Below, piece by piece: positions 35,450 through 47,905 of a stretch of 64,000 nucleotides of DNA (position 1 is the first letter of the stretch; every line of letters begins with the position of its first letter). The notes beneath the pieces were generated by a model. That model was not told the origin of the DNA. It did no database searches and worked only from the letters and a program-made list of their open reading frames with translations. The position numbers and the translations under genes are program-made. Origin of the DNA: Lobosporangium transversale (Eukaryota; Mortierellomycota; Mortierellomycetes; Mortierellales; Mortierellaceae); the NCBI RefSeq assembly GCF_002105155.1, contig NW_019029010.1, forward strand, positions 124,001-188,000, written 5' to 3'.

Positions 35450-35895
35450 AGCGCTTTGCTTTTATTTTGCTTATTTTCGAGAGGCTTTTAAACCGATAAC
35501 TCACATATATTATATCTATTTGAATAGGTGGAATTGCATTTGGACCAAAGCCTAGAGATCATTCAAGTGAATTGCCTCGTAAGGTTCAGGAGATGGGTCT
35601 GCGTATTGCGTTGTCGACCAAATATGCACAGGATCAGTTGGTGATTGTGGATGATATTGTTTTAGATTCTCATAAGGCTCGGGAATTCGAGAAGATTCAA
35701 AGACAACATGGCTGGGATTCAATCCTTGTTGTGGCTCATCAAGAGAATGAGAATTTGTGGCGTGCAACGAACAACTTACAGCAAGTGGATGTCACGGTCA
35801 TGCAGGAGACAGATGTCTTGAGGTTGCTGAAGTATCAAACGGTCATCATCGATAGGAAATCAGTCCGCTATCTAGAGAAAAAGTTAAAGATTTAA
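34421..35895 (+). CDS. MRPL4: Mitochondrial large-subunit ribosomal protein uL4m, 4 exons including a 19-nt microexon
   Basis: join(34421..34471, 34839..34857, 35004..35414, 35528..35895), 282 residues. Exon 3 carries GAPLRKDILHRVVVWQRDAERQGTHSTK..GEV-like residues and QKGRGAARVGSLRAPQRRGG. Exon 4 continues G-IAFGPKPRDHSSELPRKVQEMGLR..LS and the C-terminal ELDGFD-like sheet. This is the uL4 core in full order. Exon 1 gives a basic mitochondrial targeting start (MASLVSLVRPGLFVQRS). It can join exon 3 only through a phase-matching 19-nt exon (CACAG|TTGGGTTTGAAGGCAATTG|GTGAGT), giving LGLKAIAASRFST. Intron 3 begins GT followed directly by a run of about 31 A. The N-terminal exons are inferred from phase and splice sites; exons 3-4 are secure. 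Confidence 0.85.
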
Positions 35896-36277
35896 AAGAC
35901 GTTGGTAAAATAGAGGCAGTAACGAGGGACAGGGGATGGAAGAAAAAGGGTGTCATTTTATTAAAAAAAAACAAAAGCGGTGAATGGGGGCCTCCTTTCT
36001 TTTATGCAATAGTTTTATTAGATTTTTTAACATTAAAAGCAACCATTCAAATGTATTAAAGTTTATACACCATCCGAGTGTTTAAAATTCTTGAACAATG
36101 TAGCTTAGTAAGAAGCTGTGAAGATTTAATAATAATAAAACCCAAAGGCATAATAAAAGTAGAATATACAATTCCTCGTAATTATGGCCAATTTGTTTAA
36201 AAAATAAAGAATAAGAACGAAGATTATATGGACAATGGTGAATTTATATTATTTACTCCCATTTGACAACATCTTTC
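35896..36277. other. Convergent intergenic region between uL4m and NLR-2
   Basis: AT-rich, with several AATAAA/ATTAAA-like signals for both convergent genes. No gene seen. Confidence 0.5.
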
Positions 36278-39200
36278 TTATTCTTCCAATTCTTGACTTT
36301 CTCTGCGTGGGCTGCATCGAATGACATGTGCAACTTTGCATGTCTCGCAAACACTGTACGTGAACTGATATCCACTAGTTGACTCATCTGTGCCTTCCAA
36401 GGATCCTTCTTGTACATCAACTACATCGCCACCACCAACTTTAGGCCCATCCTTATGAGCCGCTTTATGGCCATCATTACGACTACCATGACGACCATTA
36501 CTACGACTGCTACTGGCCGTCTTTTCTGGTGCCGCCTTTGCTGACGACGATGGTGGTGTTTGTTTCTTGAATGTTGAAGCGAACGACTTTATCTTGGATA
36601 ACATAGCGGTCGTCTTTGCGGCTCCCTGGATTGTCAACAGAGGCGCGGGTTCACCCACCGCTCCACGCTCAATTAACAGCCTCCTGTTAGCTTCACTTAA
36701 TCCGATCGCTCCTTGAATCGATGTTTGCTCTGCATTAAGGACAGTCTGGTGCGAAATCCATTTAAGACGGTAACGGCACTTCTTCGTCGGCTCAGTCTCA
36801 ATTAGCCACGTTTGAACAACTGAACTACGATTACCTGTCGTCAGGAACAAAGCCTTCCTTCCTCCTTCTTCTTCAAATGTGCTCCATGTAAGACTATATA
36901 CATCCCCATCGGCATGTGGAATCTTGGCAAGACAGTCTCCTGTCTCTGGATCCCACAAACGTACAGTGTCGTCCGCACTGCTGGTAGCAATGAAGTGACC
37001 ATCAGGCGAGTATGCAAGGTCAAGAACGGACTGTGTATGGCCCTTGGACGGATGCAGCAGTTTACCTGTTTCTACATCCATCAAATTTACTGATCCATCT
37101 GCACTTCCTGCGGCCACTTGTTTACCCGATGGTGAGAATTTCAAAGAGAATTGCTGTGCTTCAACTGGGATGGTATACTTAAGCTCTCCTGTCTCTGCCT
37201 TCACTATCTCCCAGTAGAATGTATTGTCTTTGAAGCTAATAGCAGCAATGTGTTGACCATCCGGCGAAAAGACCAGTTCATTGGCAAGTGATTCCATAGT
37301 GTGGAGGGCTGCTCTTGACTCAATATCCCAGAACGTGGCTTTGCCGTCAGAGCTACACGATGCAATCCGTTTTCCATCTGGAGAGAATACAATCCACTTG
37401 ATGGCCTTGCCTTCGCCTTGGCTTTCTAGCGAATACAATAATTTTCCATCCTCTGCATTCCACAGACATACATCCCCATTGAAATGACCAGTGGCGATCT
37501 GTTTCCCATCAGGCGAATATGCCGCGTATTGGAAGAGATCGTCAGTTGTTTCTTGCCGTTCCAATTTGTAAATATTTTCGCCAGTTTCAGTATTATAAAT
37601 ACGCAAGGTCTTGTACTGGTCATTCACAATGATTTGACTACCATCATCGGAATACTTGATATCGACCGTGCTGCATCCTTGGCTTCCCTGGCTTGCGAAT
37701 GTGTGGATAGGCTGTCCTTTTTGTGTATCCCAAAGACAAACAGTTCCATCTTCACTACCAGATGCAACTTGTCGTCCATCAGGAGAGGAAATCACTCGTC
37801 GGACCGGCTTGGTATGACCAATGGATGATCGGGTCGAATGCAATAGCTGTGTATCCCACAGACGCACGGTTTCATCCTGACTGAAAGATGCGACCTGATG
37901 GCCACTTGGCGAATATGCTACATGGTTGACTGGCCCAGTATGACCATGGAAGGTATTGATGCATTGACCTGATATGGTGGCCCATAGCTGCACTGTATTG
38001 TCATAACCACAAGTCGCAATCTGTTCGCTATTGGGCGAAAACGCGATGCCGCAGATCAGGTTAGAATGTCCCGTGATCGTTTGAAGGACTGTCCCTTTCT
38101 CTGAATCAAACAGAGACACTGCTTTAAGGGTGTATGCAGCAATGTACCGGCCATTGGGAGAGCAAATGATAGTTTCGGTTTCAGTATCAGGGAGACAAAT
38201 GGTGCTGTCAGCACCGGGAGTGTGAGCGATGTTTTCAGCGCAATTATTACGGTTCCAGGTCCATTTTTTTTCACCAGATTCAGCGTTATATACGATCAAA
38301 GTGCCTTCGCTTCGAAGGGTTACTATAACCTGCCCCTCAGCGGAAAATGCGACCTTCTTCATCTGATCGTCATGTCCTTGCAATGTCAACTTCAGCTCGT
38401 TAGATGTCAGATCCCACACACGCACTGTTGTATCTTTGCTGGCGGATGCAAGCAGATTTTCAACTGGAGAGAAAGCCAAGTCCAAAACTGCATCGGTGTG
38501 TTCTTCGAAAGTATGCAGGTGGCCACCTGTCTGTGCATCCCAAATGCGCACTGTATGATCCTCACTTGCAGACACGATGTACTTTTCATCTGGGGAGAAA
38601 GCAACACATGTAATTGCTCCTGTATGGCCTTGTAAAGTATACATAAGCTTTATGAGTCCCACCTCAGCTGTCTCAGTTGTCTCAGGCACCGCATACACGG
38701 GGATATCTTGGCTGCCATCCCAAAAGGCTATGCGTCGACCATCAGGTGAGTATGCAAACTTGGGATCATTATCTGCACGGGCCTCCAAGACGCCAAGTTT
38801 CTCCCATGTTTTTGTGAAGTAGACACTGACAGTCTTGTTTTTGTTTATAACAGCCAAAGTGTCCCCACTTGGTGAGTAGGCACCCCACTGAGCCCAAGCA
38901 CCTTCCTTCAGTAGCGGCCATTCACCAAATTGGACACCTGCCATCTTTGCGCCACTCAAATCAGCCTCTCGAAGCCAACAGCTACGCATATTGACCTTCC
39001 TCAGGTCGGCCCCTTCCAGTTTAGCTGACTCGAAAATACCAAAGCTTAGGTCTGCCGATGGGATTTGAATGCGGCTCAAGTCTTGTCCAATGAATGTTTC
39101 TCCCGCTCGCACCAAGACGGTCATGGCGTTAGCAGCTGCAACTCGCCATTTGATGTCTTCTTTTGAGAGGTTGATGTAGTTGCGAAGCTGTACCCTGAAC

Positions 39201-42200
39201 AGGGGTTCCAGCCGAGCTCTATCTTCCAAGAACTGTAGGATAGATGAGTCATCTACAAAGCTCCTCCAGACCAGAGGCGATTCCGGATTTGGGGCGATTG
39301 CTCTATTGATCTCTTCTTGCGTCTTGTTCCTTCTTCCCATGTCGAAACTGTACGCCGAGCCGACACTTCCCCTACGTGAGGGCGGTCCCACTGCCTGTCC
39401 GGTTTCGTCTATCGTGATGTCCTTAATATCTTGCGGCTCAAAGATCGAGCGAACTAGACTGTACTCCAGAATTGAGCGATGGATGAACCTGTGCATATTG
39501 CCAGTGCGAGTAAGTGGAGAAGCCTCACGGAGTAGGTGTTTGCCGTTGTCTCGACTGAAGAAAGCGTCTTTCCATGAATCTTTATGCCGGAAAATAGAGT
39601 ATTCCACAACAGGAGCGCCTCCTTGTTCCTTGTAGATAGCAGTTGCCAGTTCGGTTAGGTATCGAATACCATTCTGTGCAAACCCTTCCTCAGACAAAAT
39701 CTCAAAGATTCTCTTATCATCTTCACTTATGCTTTCTTCTAATCGCTTCTTGCCTCGCTCCAGCCATAGCTCTATGAATTGGTCGTACAGCGACACACGC
39801 CTGATGACTGTGTTTTCTAGGTTTTGGTCTGGCTCCATAATGCGTGGAAGCACGTCCAGAGACAGCGAGAGCAGGAATGGGTTCTTCACAAGCTCGGCAA
39901 GGCCAGGAACATGCCCAAGTGCTTTTTTATATTGATGCGAGTTCCATTGTGCATCCTTATTCCGCACATATTGCGCAATATACTCATTGATCTGGGCTTC
40001 GGAGAATGGAAGAATAACTGCTTCCTGATACTTGGACTTTTCTGTTTGCTTATTGCGTTCCATAGGTTGGAAACGATCCCGATAGTCTGAACCAAGGTAT
40101 TCAGTACGGCAAGTGATAAACATCTGTACCTGCCATTCCCCAGGCTTATTGAAGTGGTTAGATACATACAGGTTACTTGTCTGTTTACTTTCGTCGTATC
40201 CATCGCAGATGAGAATGAATTGGCGGCTCCTCTTGAGTTCTTTGATCTGTGGCTCATCGAAATCAGTCTTTCGTAGATGTTTCGCAACCAAATCCTTTTC
40301 AGGGCTTTCAATATTTGGTAAGTTGATATAGAGAGGGATTCTTCCTTTCTCTTTCTCATAATTGTCCCATAAATAGTTTTCGAGTGTGTGATTGAAGGTC
40401 GATTTGCCAGCACCTGAATCACCTAGGACTAGGAACACCTTTCGATCACTCTTCAGGAATTCCAATGCCTCATCAAACAATCTAAATTGATCTGTGTCTC
40501 GTGCTTGTGGCTCCTTGGCTTGAAGTGGAATATAAAATTCCTTGGCGTCTCGACTCTTTAGTTGATGTCGCTTAAGTTGACGCAGGTCCTTTTCGACATC
40601 AGGCTTCTTCTGGACACGATCGAGCAAAGTGTGAGTAGTAGCAGGCTCGGCTAAAGTGATAATGATGGGGTACTTGCATGGTTCTTGGTCTAAGCTGGCT
40701 AAGGTATTTTTGTACAGCTGTTTTTTGTCTTCGTTTCCATCATCGCGGAGTTCATGAAGTATGTACCTAGCATCTAAATTGTATCAAATACAACCGAAGG
40801 GCATGCTCAGAATTGGCAAATAGAGAGAATAAAGTAGATGTGAATAACCTACAAAACCTACAAAACAAAACTTACTTGGCATATTAGTTCCTTGTTCCTT
40901 CGAGCCCGATAGAGTATGAAGAATAGTAAGGATCCATTGTTTAATAGAAGGGTCTGCACCCCAGTCCTTGTCGTTCTTGTAAATCTCACCAAGGAATTTA
41001 AGCGCATCCAGACATGTACTGGGACCCCAGTCTTTATTGACCGCAATCCGACCCAATCGCTGACATATTCCCCACTGGAAAGCGGTTACTCGTCTGCATA
41101 CTACTCCACACACAAGGGCCTTAAACTTGCTGAACTCGCCTGTCTGGAGTAGAGCATCCGCCATGCGCAGTGCTGGATACCATGCAGTCTTACGAGTAAA
41201 GCTCAGACCCTCACTTAGGGATTCCTTGAATGTTGCTCCACTGTCTAGTAGCGACGTCACTCCTTTGTACATATTTACGCCCGCATCTGCTATAGCTTTC
41301 AACGGAAGCTCTTTCTGAACGTTATCCAGCTCCTCTATGATTGCATTGACATTAAGTCCCTTGACAGCAGCCACAACGCCAAACACACCACGCAGGACTG
41401 CTGATGTACGTCGGAGAAGTGCTTGCATGGTTGTTTCATCGTCAGGGATATATAGTAAGGCCTGGGCAGCATAAGCTCCATAATACACTAGATGAGGATC
41501 CGAACTTCCCTCCAATTCCTTTAGGAAGTTCATTAGTGGCTCATGAAGTTCTACACGCCTCAATCCTGCGATTTGATTGTTGACCATGGCATCGAGAACA
41601 CATGCAATTACCGCAGCCAAACGATAAAGATGATCGCCCGATTGTACGTGAGTATTTTGAATGCGATCGCTGAGGAGATTTAAAATCACAACGAAGTCAT
41701 CCGAATCAATGTATTCAGGAGAACCGTGCTGCATCACCTCGGCCAGACCTTGGAGTAGATGTGTTTCGAGCAAGATGTTTTCATTGATACCATTGGCAAG
41801 GAACATAAGAATCGTTCTAAGCAGGTCTTTCTCAAGGACTGGCGCCAGGCAGACAATCTCGCTAACAGCAGCTTCGGACTTTACAGCACGATCTTTAAAC
41901 GCGCCAATCACACCCTCCGCTAGCTTCTTTAACCGCTCTAGTTCGTCAGCATCCTTTGCTACCTCACTACACCACTTTCGTACTTCGTCTGAAGGGACAT
42001 CAATCTTCATAGGAGCGGTCGGTAGCAGACTGAGACAGAACCTAAGTTGGCGAATATCGGTGAGTCGCGCATCAGGCTCTGGCAGCTGGTATTGTTTGAT
42101 GGGTTGGATTATATCAGTTTTAAAGATTTCATCCGAGATAGTTGCGACATCGGTAGAGGAGTACTTGAGCTCTTTGAAATTAGGATTGATAGCACCGGGA

Positions 42201-42607
42201 CTCATGGATGTGTTATTGATGAGTGCTTTGGTGTCAATACTGTTGTTGCCTGCTGGGGGCAGTGGTGGGACATTTTGTAGCTGGCTATGGTTCCACTTCT
42301 GAGCCTGCCTAGCGCTGTTCTGACTCTCTTCTGGACGTTTCAACCTTTCAAACTGCTGCGAAAGTTGGAACCAAGCGGACGCGACGTTCATACGCAGGAT
42401 CTTATCATCTGTAGCTGTGGCCTCGAGAAGATTTTTGCGTTCATAGCCACGGATACGGGATAGGGCGATGTTGGCATCGATGCATTGCTCCAACGCCACC
42501 GCTTCATTCGTGGTCTTTTGAGCAATTTCCAAGTAGGCGATAGCGATTTGAAATGCCACTCGTGGAGTTAAAGACCCACGGGTGACTAAGGCTTCTAACC
42601 GACCCAT
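36278..42607 (-). CDS. NLR-2: STAND protein paralogous and inverted to NLR-1
   Basis: complement(join(36278..40773, 40876..42607)), 2,075 residues. The donor is A|GTAAGT and the acceptor TTTAG|ATGCTAG. The join gives NARYILHELRDDG..., collinear with NLR-1's AAERLLSQLANDG. Architecture as in NLR-1: N-terminal MGRLEALVTRGSL (MDRFEALVTRGSL in NLR-1); helical Arm/HEAT-like domain; linker LLDRVQKKPDVEK; NACHT with Walker A GDSGAGKS (695-702) and Walker B FILICDGYDE; pentapeptide-type segment (GADLR, EADLSGAKMAGVQFGEW); about 14 WD40 blades; and the shared post-WD40 block CRYRLKW...LNA...IGLSE.NR.LL..RGA.G.P. It lacks NLR-1's disordered insert in the N-terminal domain but has a longer basic Ser/Lys/Gly-rich tail before the end motif CETCKVAHVIRC. 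The frame is intact. The trigger and effector output are unknown. Confidence 0.9.
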
Positions 42608-42931
42608 TTCAAGTTATTTATCCTTTAATACTAGAGGATTAACGTCCTTTTTATTTTATTGATGTTGCAAATATGAAGGAAGAAAGAGAAAGACAATATT
42701 AGTATTGAAACAGTACAATAACTGCAGACAGCTTATGAGAAGAGACAACTTACAGTAGACAATCAGGAATATACAAAAGAATGAATGAAGTTCAATCAAA
42801 AGAAAGATAGAGACGGATGGACACAATAAGAGAGGAGGAGATGAGCTGTGTGTGCAAAAGAGAGAGAGAGAAAAGAGAAAAAGAAAAAAAAGATAGAAGT
42901 GGCGATGTCGAGGGCTGTCTGTTCCTCGGGG

Positions 42932-42963
<32 letters not shown>

Positions 42964-43133
42964 TTTTGCACCAGGCACTGACCCATTTTTTTTCTTCGCC
43001 TCCCTTGTAACTCGGGGTTTCTTTTGTGACCATTGGACAAAAGAAAAAAAATACTTCGCCAAAGGTTTGGTTTCTCTGGATGGCGAAGTAGAGTGCTGTG
43101 TTTATTTGTTGAAATGTATAATGTATTAGGAGC

Positions 43134-43166
<33 letters not shown>

Positions 43167-43600
43167 AATGCTAAATAACATCTCACTACCAATGAGAATG
43201 GCTCTATGGCATGCCAAAAAGTTGGCATCTGAACAGCATTGAATAATCAATCAATATTTCTGAATTTCATTTCTCATCTGTCTTCATCTTTCTCATCTGT
43301 CCAGAGAAACCTCAAACAAAAAAAAAAAAAAAAAAAAGGAAATGCGTAAAAAAAAAACTTTCACGTCGATCGGACGATTGGACAGTTGGACCAGTGAAAA
43401 GACTGATTTTTGTGGCCTTTTGAGTAACCAATTGATATTCTAGATCCTCCATATCCAGAAGTAGATGAGCAGATTACTCCCGCTCTCCCGCTCCTCGTTT
43501 AGTGTCAAGTAAGCACTGACTGCTCTCTGTGGATAACCTACATGTAATCCTATTCCCATTAAGGTAGACAATAAGCTGAGTGCAGCAGATGTAACTCACC
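42608..43600. other. Upstream region of NLR-2, homopolymer-rich
   Basis: Contains T runs at about 42932-42959 and 43138-43165, an A run at 43319-43338, and purine-rich tracts on the plus strand. Open frames at 42656-43250 (minus) are translations of these tracts and not genes. This is the presumed NLR-2 promoter region. Confidence 0.5.
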
Positions 43601-43620
43601 TTTGGCTCCGACAGCCATAA

Positions 43621-44387
43621 ACGAGCCGAGAGGTAGAAGGTGTCGTGGAGGTAATAACCACCAACGCTTCAGATATCAGCAATGACGATGCCATGTTCAT
43701 TATTGATGATGCTGACTTGGGAAAGGAAAAGCAATACGAACTCGAAGAAATTCTTCAGAGAAGCATTAGTAATACCGTGCCAGAATCTCTGTTCTTTGAC
43801 TCACTTATCTTGACACACCTCAGGTCGTCAATATTCTAGAAGACAAAGTTTCTCCCTACGACAAGAAAGACTGGATACTGACTCTTATTAAAACCATGTA
43901 TTTCGATCAATGGAGCAAACAGCACCAAAGAATATTCAACGTTGATCTCATTCCCAATGCGAGTAATGTGCTTACACGGATACTGTACGATCAAGCCAGA
44001 AAGGGCAAAGCAAATCTAAGAAGTCATATGATTCCGCTACAAGCGCCAAATATACGAGAGAAAGGATTGTATATATATTCTGGTAAGGTAAAAAAAAAGA
44101 AAGGAGCAGCATTCTTCGCCAGCAGCACATCAATGTTGTCCGAACGTATTTTACTGTACCCGACATGTGTCACAAGCGTGGGAGCGGGATTTTGCCGTGC
44201 TCAAAGAAAAAAGGAAACAGAAGATAATTTAATCGGCAGATTGAGTTGCAAAGCACTTGAACAAGTATTACTTTGGTTCTGTTGCAGACAGGTTTCGGTA
44301 GAAATAGTCAAAGTAGATCCTATCCCTGATTCAGCGTCAGCATCTACGTCGAGTCGTGGCATAGTACGCTCAAAAGCATTTCCTTAA
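43621..44387 (+). pseudogene. Unrecognised gene remnant with frame breaks
   Basis: Two coding-like stretches in different frames lie end to end. Up to about 43814, an acidic stretch contains NDDAMFIIDDADLGKEKQYELEEILQ and has no ATG start (it opens at GTG 43645). From about 43815 it continues in another frame: VVNILEDKVSPYDKKDWILTLIKTMYFDQWSKQ...NVLTRILYDQARKGKANLRS. The composition looks coding (mixed hydrophobic, charged and aromatic residues). The frame changes within CACACCTCAGGTCG, consistent with either a one-base loss or an intron acceptor (CCTCAG). The 3' part is interrupted by an A run at 44091-44100. I do not recognise the family. Confidence 0.35.
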
Positions 44388-45904
44388 GGGCTAACAACAA
44401 CGACGTCTTAACACCAGTCATCCATATCCTTACTCGTAAGGTGTCCCCACATTACTAGCAGATGTATACCAGGCTCATCGTCCGAGAATCTTTAGGCTCT
44501 CCAATATGATTCCAACATTTCCATGTACTGTAGATACAGCGTCATTAGTCGATTAGTCCTTAATTCTTTCTGTATTGTATCTTTAATTGAGATGTTGCTG
44601 CCGAAGAAACATCGAACTCTGAGCTATGCAACTCATGCTTCCTAATGTGACATTGCATATCCATCTTACTGCCGCAGGTAGCATCCCCAGGTTCAAGTTA
44701 ATATTCAAGCCGCATCAGCTTCCATTGCCGAGCCGCTGCTTATGTAAGCTCTCTATTAATATTATTTCTGGTTTGTACGTCTAGAAAAAACGGTCAATAT
44801 TGAGATATGCAAATTTGGAAACGGATTATTCGCAAACGTCCTTAATTGAGACTTGTTTCCTGAAAGTGCATTGATGACGTATTCTCAGAATGAAACCACC
44901 TTCCTCTTGCCCACTTTCTGTTAAACCTGTCTATACATATCTGATAGCAGGTTTTCGTGATAACATTTCTATCCCGTTTAGAATTAAAAAACCTCCTAGG
45001 AGGCCATGAATGAAGCAGAGCTGGTTTCGTTCTGGAATGATGTCAAGGGCCTTTGCGACCATGAGTGTCGTTGCCCATATACCCATTGTTTTCGGGTATC
45101 GACCGCGTGACGATCAAAATACGCCTCGCATCTTTGGTATTTAATTGGCCTTGTTGACACTGATCCCAGGAAACTGGCACAGTTGCTGCAGAGGCAACGT
45201 GCATTAGTGGGATATTCATGATGGTCAACAGCTTTAAAAACCCTGGCACTGTTGCTTTTAGAGAGCATGCAATCAATCGATTAAAAAAAAATGTTTCAAA
45301 TGACAACCATCTTTAGATCAGTATGGAGATTCGTCCAATGACCCTAGTTAAGAAGAAGTCAGGAAAGAGGTAGAAGATAAAAAGAGATAGGCACTTGGTG
45401 CTTTGTTTGTCTATGAGCTGGGTACAAGAGATGGGGAAAGGAGAAGTAAAAGTTGGAAGATATACAGAGGAGTAGAGGCAAGTGAAACATTTTATTACGA
45501 TCGGGTAACGGAGATACATGACCATTGACTGGAGATATAAATAAAAATACGCGTTACATGGAAAGTTATAATTCTTGTTTTCATGGCGCTTATAATTTGG
45601 CCCGCACAAATCCCATGTAAAAAGAAGTTAAGTATTTAATTGTCGTCTTTGCAAAGAGGACAATTTTCAATTTACATGAGAATTGTACAGTCTAAAATTT
45701 GGTATCACCTCCTTCTTGAAGAAAGACTCAGGTTGAATGCAGTACCTAACCCTTGTATCAGCACTAGTATACTCTATTTGCCCTGAAATACTAAAATCTG
45801 CACACCCATGTTTTAGTCAAAGCGCATGTATAATATACAGTAGTAAAGGTAAATTGTAGAAATGATAAAATATAAAAATACTGGTATCCGCAATTAAGCA
45901 GGCG

Positions 45905-46370
45905 CGAGCTATATTGCCCTCGAACTATTTACTCATGCTAGTAAAGAAAACCGTCTTCTTTATACTCCTCACCTATTCTCTCTCGTCACTCCTAACAAGA
46001 GATGGGACCTTTCGCAGGGACTGTATTGCAGGCTGTACATAACATGCCTTGTTTTTACTTTTTTTTTCTTTTTTCATTAAGAATAAAAATAAGTCATTCC
46101 TTGGCTGGCTTACATGCTTCTTATTAGTTGGACATACAAACGTTTAACTCACTGATGACTTGGAGCAATGATTCTGCCGACGACTAAATTAAACAGGGTA
46201 GCATCAAGCCCGCATACCATATAGCATAATGCGAATCAATGGTAGCTGGTTTTGCAACTTCTCTATATGGGCGTAGACCTTTCATAAAGTTAATCTTAAG
46301 AAAAGTATTAAGTCGTACACAAACACTAGTGTAGAAAAGCACACAAGCGTATGGAGAAGGAACACATGCC
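45905..46370 (+). repeat. Dispersed repeat, copy 1
   Basis: Matches about 50830-51150 in the same orientation, with divergence. Shared pieces are TATTGCCCTCGAACTATTTACTC / TATTGCTCTCGAGCTTGTTTACTC, CACTCCTAACAAGAGATGGGA (identical in both), and AAAAGCACACAAGCGTAT / AAAAGCACACGATCGTAT. No coding capacity was seen. Probably a decayed mobile element; the boundaries are approximate. Confidence 0.6.
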
Positions 46371-46378
46371 CACATTCG

Positions 46379-46413
<35 letters not shown>
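46379..46413 (+). repeat. A homopolymer, about 35 nt
   Basis: One of the longest of more than fifteen A or T runs of 20-35 nt in the window. Most lie in intergenic regions or introns. Confidence 0.9.
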
Positions 46414-46415
<2 letters not shown>

Positions 46416-46606
46416 TATTCAATTATATAATAACAAGATCAAAATAGAAGGCTCTCTCTCTCTTCTCTAAAATTGCGAGTTGGCCCACTTTTCCCATTCA
46501 GGGTTTTGTCCGAGGCCTAATAGAAAGAACTTGGCTTCTACAGCTGGAATTCAAATGGATCATTTTATCTTGAGAGCAGCAAGAGTTTATTTATTATTAC
46601 AGGTTC

Positions 46607-46641
<35 letters not shown>

Positions 46642-46657
46642 AACCCATCAGTAGGTT

Positions 46658-46978
46658 CTATTGTCTGATGTAGGTCGTTGTAGCAGTACCATAGTCATAG
46701 CACCCCAAAAGCTGCTTGCCATACACTGCTTTGAACAGTTGTGCCTCTTGTGACGTTGTCTTTTGGCGGTGAATAGGGGTGTCAGTCGGGTAGTCAAAGG
46801 CAACATCAAGTCCAAATGATGAGGCATTCTCTGAAGTAAAGTTGGCACAGTCTGGAAAGTCAAATACGCAAATATCGTTGACAGTGGGCTGGTACAGCTG
46901 GATGTGAAGCGTGCAAATGGCTTGGATGGCACCGACACCGAGGGCGGAGATCAACAAGAGGGTCTTGATGGCTGACAT
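46658..46978 (-). CDS. Small secreted protein, 106 residues
   Basis: Single exon from the ATG at 46978. Signal peptide MSAIKTLLLISALGVGAIQA, then an 86-residue mature chain with four cysteines (near 22, 37, 44 and 93) and several Tyr/Phe. A TATAAAAA box lies about 135 nt upstream on the minus strand (47111-47118), and a repetitive TGTGTATG leader precedes the ATG, supporting real expression. I do not recognise the family. Size, signal peptide and cysteines make it an effector-like or cell-wall-associated candidate, but nothing shows a function. Confidence 0.7.
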   Translation of the reverse strand: MSAIKTLLLISALGVGAIQAICTLHIQLYQPTVNDICVFDFPDCANFTSENASSFGLDVAFDYPTDTPIHRQKTTSQEAQLFKAVYGKQLLGCYDYGTATTTYIRQ

Positions 46979-47110
46979 GACTGTGTGAGTGTGTATTGAG
47001 TCTTGGGTGTTGGGTGTATGTGTATGTGTATGTGTGTGGAGGACTGGCTAGCTTGCTTGACTTGTAGGAATGGCTGTTGTGATTTGGACAAGAACTAGTT
47101 GTATGGGACC

Positions 47111-47118
47111 TTTTTATA
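47111..47118 (-). promoter_or_regulatory. TATA box of the 106-residue secreted protein
   Basis: TATAAAAA on the minus strand, about 135 nt 5' of the ATG at 46978. Confidence 0.5.
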
Positions 47119-47766
47119 GAAAAGTTTGCAGAGGTGGGGTGGGATGTTCTGTTTGCAGGCGCAGTGTCTAATTGCAGGCGCAAGAAATCATAAATCAGGG
47201 CTCTTGGCGGGACCTCGTTTTTTTTAACCTTTTTTGCTCTGTGTCTACTTTCAAACGTTCTTTTTAGGCCCTTATGCTTTATTTTGTCATGAGCATATTA
47301 GCATGTTCATAAATGGATCCCAATTGTCTGTCAACTGTGCCTCCAGATTGTAACGCCCTGGAGACCTTTGGAGTTTAAAGGGGAAACCTTTTGGAGTTTA
47401 AAGGGAGCCCATTTGTCTTGTGAAAAAAAATGTTCTCATTTCTCCCATCGCTGGTTGAAATAGTATGTAGCCATTGTTCCTATTGGCAGAAAACAAGGTT
47501 TGACAAAGTGACAAAGTCGAAACCATTTTAAAGAATGAGCCAAATTATAAATGTCTATATGAGGACCCAATCGGACCACATTTGTGCGCAAGCTTTTTCC
47601 GACTTGAGCGTTGGATGCATGCAATTAAGAAACTTTGATTATATATATATATTCGTACATGTAAATACACTTCTGTGAAAAGCAATGTGAATGGGCTCCT
47701 CTGTTCTGGAAACAGGTTTCTGTTTCATTTAAGGACATTTAGAACACTCAAATATATATGTATACA
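47119..47766. other. Intergenic region between two divergent secreted-protein genes
   Basis: Contains a short direct repeat, TTTGGAGTTTAAAGGG, near 47367 and 47391, and a TATATATATAT tract at 47641. No gene seen. Confidence 0.5.
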
Positions 47767-47774
47767 TATAAAAG
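47767..47774 (+). promoter_or_regulatory. TATA box of the GPI-anchored secreted protein
   Basis: TATAAAAG about 135 nt 5' of the ATG at 47906, followed by a CT-rich leader. Confidence 0.55.
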
Positions 47775-47905
47775 CAGGCGCTCTTCGCCCCTATAACAAC
47801 CTTGCTTTTCATCCTCTCTCTTTCTCATCCTCGCTAAGACTCTCACAAACACTCATACAGCTACACGTTCTTCAGAAAAGCAATACAAGAATACAAGAAT
47901 ACAAG

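Larger units (their letters stand above)
44388..46657. other. Non-coding stretch with dispersed-repeat copy
   Basis: No gene is supported. It contains a diverged copy of a dispersed repeat (about 45905-46370, listed separately) and an A run of about 35 nt at 46379-46413. It ends in a CT-rich tract at 46602-46640. The short open frames at 44996-45609 look fortuitous. Confidence 0.45.
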
